A stretch of 8,526 nt of DNA from Ruminococcaceae bacterium UBA6842 (GTDB lineage Bacteria; Bacillota; Clostridia; Oscillospirales; Acutalibacteraceae), in assembly GCA_002451855.1 (NCBI GenBank), contig DKDS01000101.1, positions 1 through 8,526 of the forward strand, given 5' to 3'. Position numbers and translations under genes: made by a program. This document shows, in pieces, positions 6,331 through 8,526 of this stretch; within the stretch, counting starts at the first letter, position 1, and every line of letters begins with the position of its first letter. The notes under the pieces are model-generated. The model was given only the letters and a program-made list of their open reading frames with translations. It was not told the origin of the DNA and made no database searches.

Positions 6331-6358
6331 CCGCCCCGAAAGGGGCGGTTTTCTTTTT
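6331..6358 (+). terminator. Strong intrinsic terminator after the zinc-ribbon gene
   Basis: A perfect 7-bp GC stem, CCGCCCC (6331-6337) with GGGGCGG (6342-6348), closes a GAAA tetraloop and is followed by TTTTCTTTTT (6349-6358). It begins 20 bases past the stop codon and separates this unit from the sugar transporter genes. Confidence 0.93.
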
Positions 6359-6392
6359 ATCCCGATTTTAATATTACATAAAAAATTCAACA

Positions 6393-6425
6393 TATGATAA
6401 ATTTTTATACATTTATGATAAAAAT
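6393..6425 (+). repeat. AT-rich direct repeat and near-palindrome upstream of the mglB promoter
   Basis: TATGATAAA occurs at 6393-6401 and again at 6414-6422, 21 bases apart, about two helical turns. The second copy also forms a near-palindrome with the sequence before it: ATTTTTAT-A-CAT (6401-6412) against ATGATAAAAAT (6415-6425). The pair ends 7 bases before the likely -35 box, a position suited to an activator site or an UP element. The region is very AT-rich, so chance similarity is possible. I saw no good match to a CcpA catabolite (cre) site. Confidence 0.35.
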
Positions 6426-6431
6426 ATCTAT

Positions 6432-6459
6432 TTCAAAATTTAAGTCCTCGAAATATAAT
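6432..6459 (+). promoter_or_regulatory. Probable promoter for mglBA
   Basis: A perfect TATAAT (6454-6459) lies 16 bases downstream of TTCAAA (6432-6437), a 4-of-6 match to the -35 consensus. Transcription would start near 6466, giving a leader of about 40 bases. The weak -35 box would fit a promoter that needs an activator, as is common for sugar transport operons. Confidence 0.6.
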
Positions 6460-6466
6460 TAAGACA

Positions 6467-6497
6467 ACGACAGGAAAGGTCGTGAAATTTAAGGAGG
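6467..6497 (+). promoter_or_regulatory. mglB leader hairpin and strong ribosome binding site
   Basis: ACGAC (6467-6471) and GTCGT (6479-6483) form a 5-bp stem near the predicted 5' end of the mRNA, with an AGGAAAG loop that itself looks like a ribosome binding site. AAGGAGG (6491-6497) follows, 7 bases before the mglB ATG. This matches the anti-Shine-Dalgarno sequence almost perfectly and predicts high translation, as expected for an abundant binding protein. Confidence 0.6.
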
Positions 6498-6504
6498 AAT
6501 TAAA

Positions 6505-7572
6505 ATGAAAAAATTATTGGCAGTTGTTTTAACACTCGCATTTGCCTTAGGTCTTACGGCCTGCGGCGGCGGTTCGTCCGACTCCGGAAAGGGCGAGGTT
6601 TCGGTTTTCTATTATACTTACAGCGACACATATATTTCAAGCGTGCGCTCGGCAATGGATAAGCTTTTAACCGATGCCGGACTCAAGTATCAGAACTATG
6701 ACGCAAACGGCAACCAGACCACACAGACAGAGCAGGTTACAACCGCTCTCGCAAAGGGCTCGAAGCTTCTTGTAGTTAATGTTGTTGATACCGGCTCAAA
6801 CGACGCCGCTCAGAACATAGTTGATCAGGCTAAGGCTCAGAATGTTCCGGTTATCTTCTTCAACCGTTCTGTTGACGAATCGGTTGTAACAAGCTATGAC
6901 AAGTCCGTATTCGTAGGAACCGATTACGAAATGGCAGGTCATATGCAGGGCGAAATGATAGGCAAATATCTTGTTGAAAATTACGATAAGCTTGACCTTA
7001 ACGGCGACGGAAAAATAAGCTATGTAATGTTCAAGGGACAGGAAGGCAATATGGAAGCAATCGCCCGTACACAGTACGGCGTTGAGGATGCCAACAAGGT
7101 GCTTAAGGAAGCGGGCAAGCCGGAGCTTGAGTTTTATGACGCTTCCAACAAGAACAAATATCTTGTTGACCAGAACGGTCAGTGGTCAAGCGCGGCAGCT
7201 ACCGATTATATGGGCACAATTTTGGCACAGTACAGCGAAGCTAACAAAAATATGGTTGAGCTTGTAATCGCAAATAACGACGAAATGGCTTTAGGCGCGG
7301 TTTCCGCTTTACAGACCGCAGGCTACAACAAGGAAGGCACAAAGGCTATTCCGGTATTCGGTGTTGACGCAACCGACGCCGCCAAGTCCGCAATTAAAAG
7401 CGGCGCTATGGTAGGAACCATCAAGCAGGACGCAGACGGTATGGCAGAGGCCATCATTGCTATCGCACAGAACTACTTTGGCGATAAGGACGCTCTTGAC
7501 GGTCTTGACAGCGACAATCTTGTAGGCAAGTGGAGAGTTAACATCCCGTATCATACCTACACCGGCGAATAA
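6505..7572 (+). CDS. mglB: Galactose/glucose-type ABC transporter substrate-binding lipoprotein (MglB)
   Basis: This 355-residue lipoprotein would capture a sugar outside the membrane and deliver it to the Mgl permease. The signal peptide has MKK, a hydrophobic core and the lipobox LTAC with Cys20, followed by a Gly/Ser linker. The mature part is a periplasmic-binding-protein type I fold. The calcium loop typical of MglB is present as DLNGDGKIS (164-172), with a matching Glu252. Likely sugar contacts are Arg188 (KGQEGNMEAIAR), Trp227, Asn258 (VIANNDEMALGA) and Asp288 (FGVDATD). The His and Asp that stack on and bind the sugar in E. coli MglB (His152, Asp154) align with Asn182 and Glu184, so specificity may differ. 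It has a strong ribosome binding site and its own promoter, and is followed by an intercistronic hairpin and mglA. Confidence 0.93.
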   Translation: MKKLLAVVLTLAFALGLTACGGGSSDSGKGEVSVFYYTYSDTYISSVRSAMDKLLTDAGLKYQNYDANGNQTTQTEQVTTALAKGSKLLVVNVVDTGSNDAAQNIVDQAKAQNVPVIFFNRSVDESVVTSYDKSVFVGTDYEMAGHMQGEMIGKYLVENYDKLDLNGDGKISYVMFKGQEGNMEAIARTQYGVEDANKVLKEAGKPELEFYDASNKNKYLVDQNGQWSSAAATDYMGTILAQYSEANKNMVELVIANNDEMALGAVSALQTAGYNKEGTKAIPVFGVDATDAAKSAIKSGAMVGTIKQDADGMAEAIIAIAQNYFGDKDALDGLDSDNLVGKWRVNIPYHTYTGE

Positions 7573-7582
7573 TTAAATCTAT

Positions 7583-7609
7583 GCGGCAGCCGTTTAAAGC
7601 GGCTGCCGC
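7583..7609 (+). promoter_or_regulatory. Intercistronic hairpin between mglB and mglA
   Basis: GCGGCAGCCG (7583-7592) and CGGCTGCCGC (7600-7609) form a perfect 10-bp GC-rich stem with a 7-base loop, 10 bases after the mglB stop codon. The sequence after it (GGTGAAGAAACG) has no T-run, so it is not a normal intrinsic terminator. Such hairpins often protect the 3' end of the upstream message, so more binding protein than ATPase is made; here that role is inferred. Confidence 0.8.
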
Positions 7610-7635
7610 GGTGAAGAAACGGGGGATAATGCTTT

Positions 7636-8526
7636 ATGAACGAACGCACTGTCGGCACAGCAAACACCGCTGCCGCGGAAAAGCCGGTCCTTCTTAAAAT
7701 GGAAAACATAGAAAAGGCTTTTCCGGGCGTAAAAGCACTTGATAAGGTAAATTTAACGGTTAAGGCAGGAACCGTCCATGCGCTTATGGGTGAAAACGGC
7801 GCAGGTAAATCCACGCTTATGAAATGTCTTTTCGGCGTATACCAGAAGGACTCCGGAAGCATTTATTTAGACGGCAAAGAAATTAATTTCAAAAATTCCA
7901 AGGAAGCGCTTGAAAACGGCGTCGCAATGGTTCATCAGGAGCTTAATCAGGCGCTCAAACGCAATGTAATGGATAATATGTGGCTCGGAAGATTTCCCAC
8001 TGTTGCCAAGGGAGTTCCGATAACCAGTGAAAAGAAAATGTATAAGGCAACAAAGGAAATTTTCGACAAGCTTGAGCTTAATGTCGACCCGAAAACGGTA
8101 ATGAGCACTATGTCTGTTTCGCAAAGACAGATGGTTGAAATCGCAAAAGCCGTTTCCTACAATTCTAAAGTAATCGTATTTGACGAGCCGACCTCCTCGC
8201 TTACCGAGGAAGAGGTTGAGCATCTTTTCAAAATTATAAATATGCTTCGCAGTCAGGGCTGCGGTATAATATACATTTCTCATAAAATGGCGGAAATTTT
8301 AAGAATATCCGACGAAGTAACCATTATGCGCGACGGCAAATGGATAGCTACAAGAGATGCGGAAAGTCTTACCACCGACGAAATAATAAAGCTTATGGTC
8401 GGCCGTGAGCTTACCAACATCTATCCGCCGAAGGTCAACAAGATAGGCGATGTTCTGCTTGAGGTAAACGACTTAAGCTCCGAATACGCAAGGCTTAACA
8501 ATGTAAGCTTTAAGGCGAGAAAAGGC
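7636..8526 (+). CDS. mglA: Galactose/methyl galactoside ABC transporter ATP-binding protein (MglA), N-terminal part
   Basis: The first 297 residues are present and open to the window edge; E. coli MglA has about 506, so the second ATPase domain is mostly missing. MglA powers sugar import by hydrolysing ATP on the cytoplasmic face of the permease. In the first domain, Walker A is GENGAGKST (52-60), the Q-loop is VHQEL (Gln101), and the signature region is MSVSQRQMVEIAKA (159-172). Walker B is VFDEP (181-185) and the H-loop is ISHKM (His216). SQGCGIIYISHKMAEI and DGKWIAT match MglA more closely than RbsA or XylG. The second domain begins near residue 274 (VLLEVNDLSS). The ATG at 7636 follows a GGGGGA ribosome binding site at about 10 bases. 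Residues 1-18 form a short extension before the usual start of homology. An mglC permease gene is expected next. Confidence 0.95.
   Translation, partial: MNERTVGTANTAAAEKPVLLKMENIEKAFPGVKALDKVNLTVKAGTVHALMGENGAGKSTLMKCLFGVYQKDSGSIYLDGKEINFKNSKEALENGVAMVHQELNQALKRNVMDNMWLGRFPTVAKGVPITSEKKMYKATKEIFDKLELNVDPKTVMSTMSVSQRQMVEIAKAVSYNSKVIVFDEPTSSLTEEEVEHLFKIINMLRSQGCGIIYISHKMAEILRISDEVTIMRDGKWIATRDAESLTTDEIIKLMVGRELTNIYPPKVNKIGDVLLEVNDLSSEYARLNNVSFKARKG

Noticed and set aside
6431..6490. Catabolite (cre) site near the mglB promoter
   Set aside because: No stretch matches the WTGNAANCGNWNNCW pattern well enough to report.
7867..8283. Minus-strand reading frame of 138 codons inside mglA
   Set aside because: mglA on the plus strand has all ABC ATPase motifs in order; the opposite frame is a shadow.
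1..8526. CRISPR array, insertion sequence, prophage or toxin-antitoxin genes
   Set aside because: No regularly spaced repeats, transposase or integrase motifs, terminal inverted repeats or small paired genes were seen on either strand.

Overview
The window looks like chromosomal DNA from a low-to-moderate GC Gram-positive bacterium of class Clostridia, most likely a gut-type Oscillospiraceae/Ruminococcaceae relative. This is inferred from the clostridial form of PurA, a YhaM-type exoribonuclease, a SigH/Spo0H-like sigma factor, strong AGGAGG ribosome binding sites, sigma-A type promoters with TATAAT boxes and lipoprotein signal peptides. I see no insertion sequence, integrase, CRISPR array, phage gene or clear sign of horizontal transfer. 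Most of the window is ordinary core and transport gene content.

Left half, all on the minus strand (read right to left from about 5200): a sigma-A type promoter drives a lipoprotein-like N-acetylmuramoyl-L-alanine amidase, which ends at an intrinsic terminator. A MATE-family efflux protein follows. Next comes purA, whose own promoter has its -35 box across the MATE stop codon and an imperfect dyad at the expected transcription start. Last is the 5' end of a YhaM-like 3'-5' exoribonuclease gene, 22 bases after purA, which leaves the window on the left.

Middle, plus strand: a SigH-like sigma factor is transcribed divergently from the amidase. It is followed by a short hairpin, a degenerate tRNA-like sequence (the most puzzling item here) and a small four-CxxC zinc-ribbon protein ending in a strong terminator.

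Right end, plus strand: a promoter with AT-rich repeats just upstream, a leader with a small hairpin and a near-perfect Shine-Dalgarno sequence, then mglB (galactose/glucose-type binding lipoprotein). A 10-bp intercistronic hairpin follows, then mglA (dual-domain sugar ABC ATPase), which is cut by the right edge. A permease gene (mglC) would be expected next. Together these would take up a hexose such as galactose or glucose.

No stretch longer than 300 bases lacks a gene. The largest gaps (5128-5322 and 6311-6504, about 195 bases each) hold promoters and a terminator. I found no strong candidate for a wholly new system; the tRNA-like leader element at 5930-5992 is the best lead.
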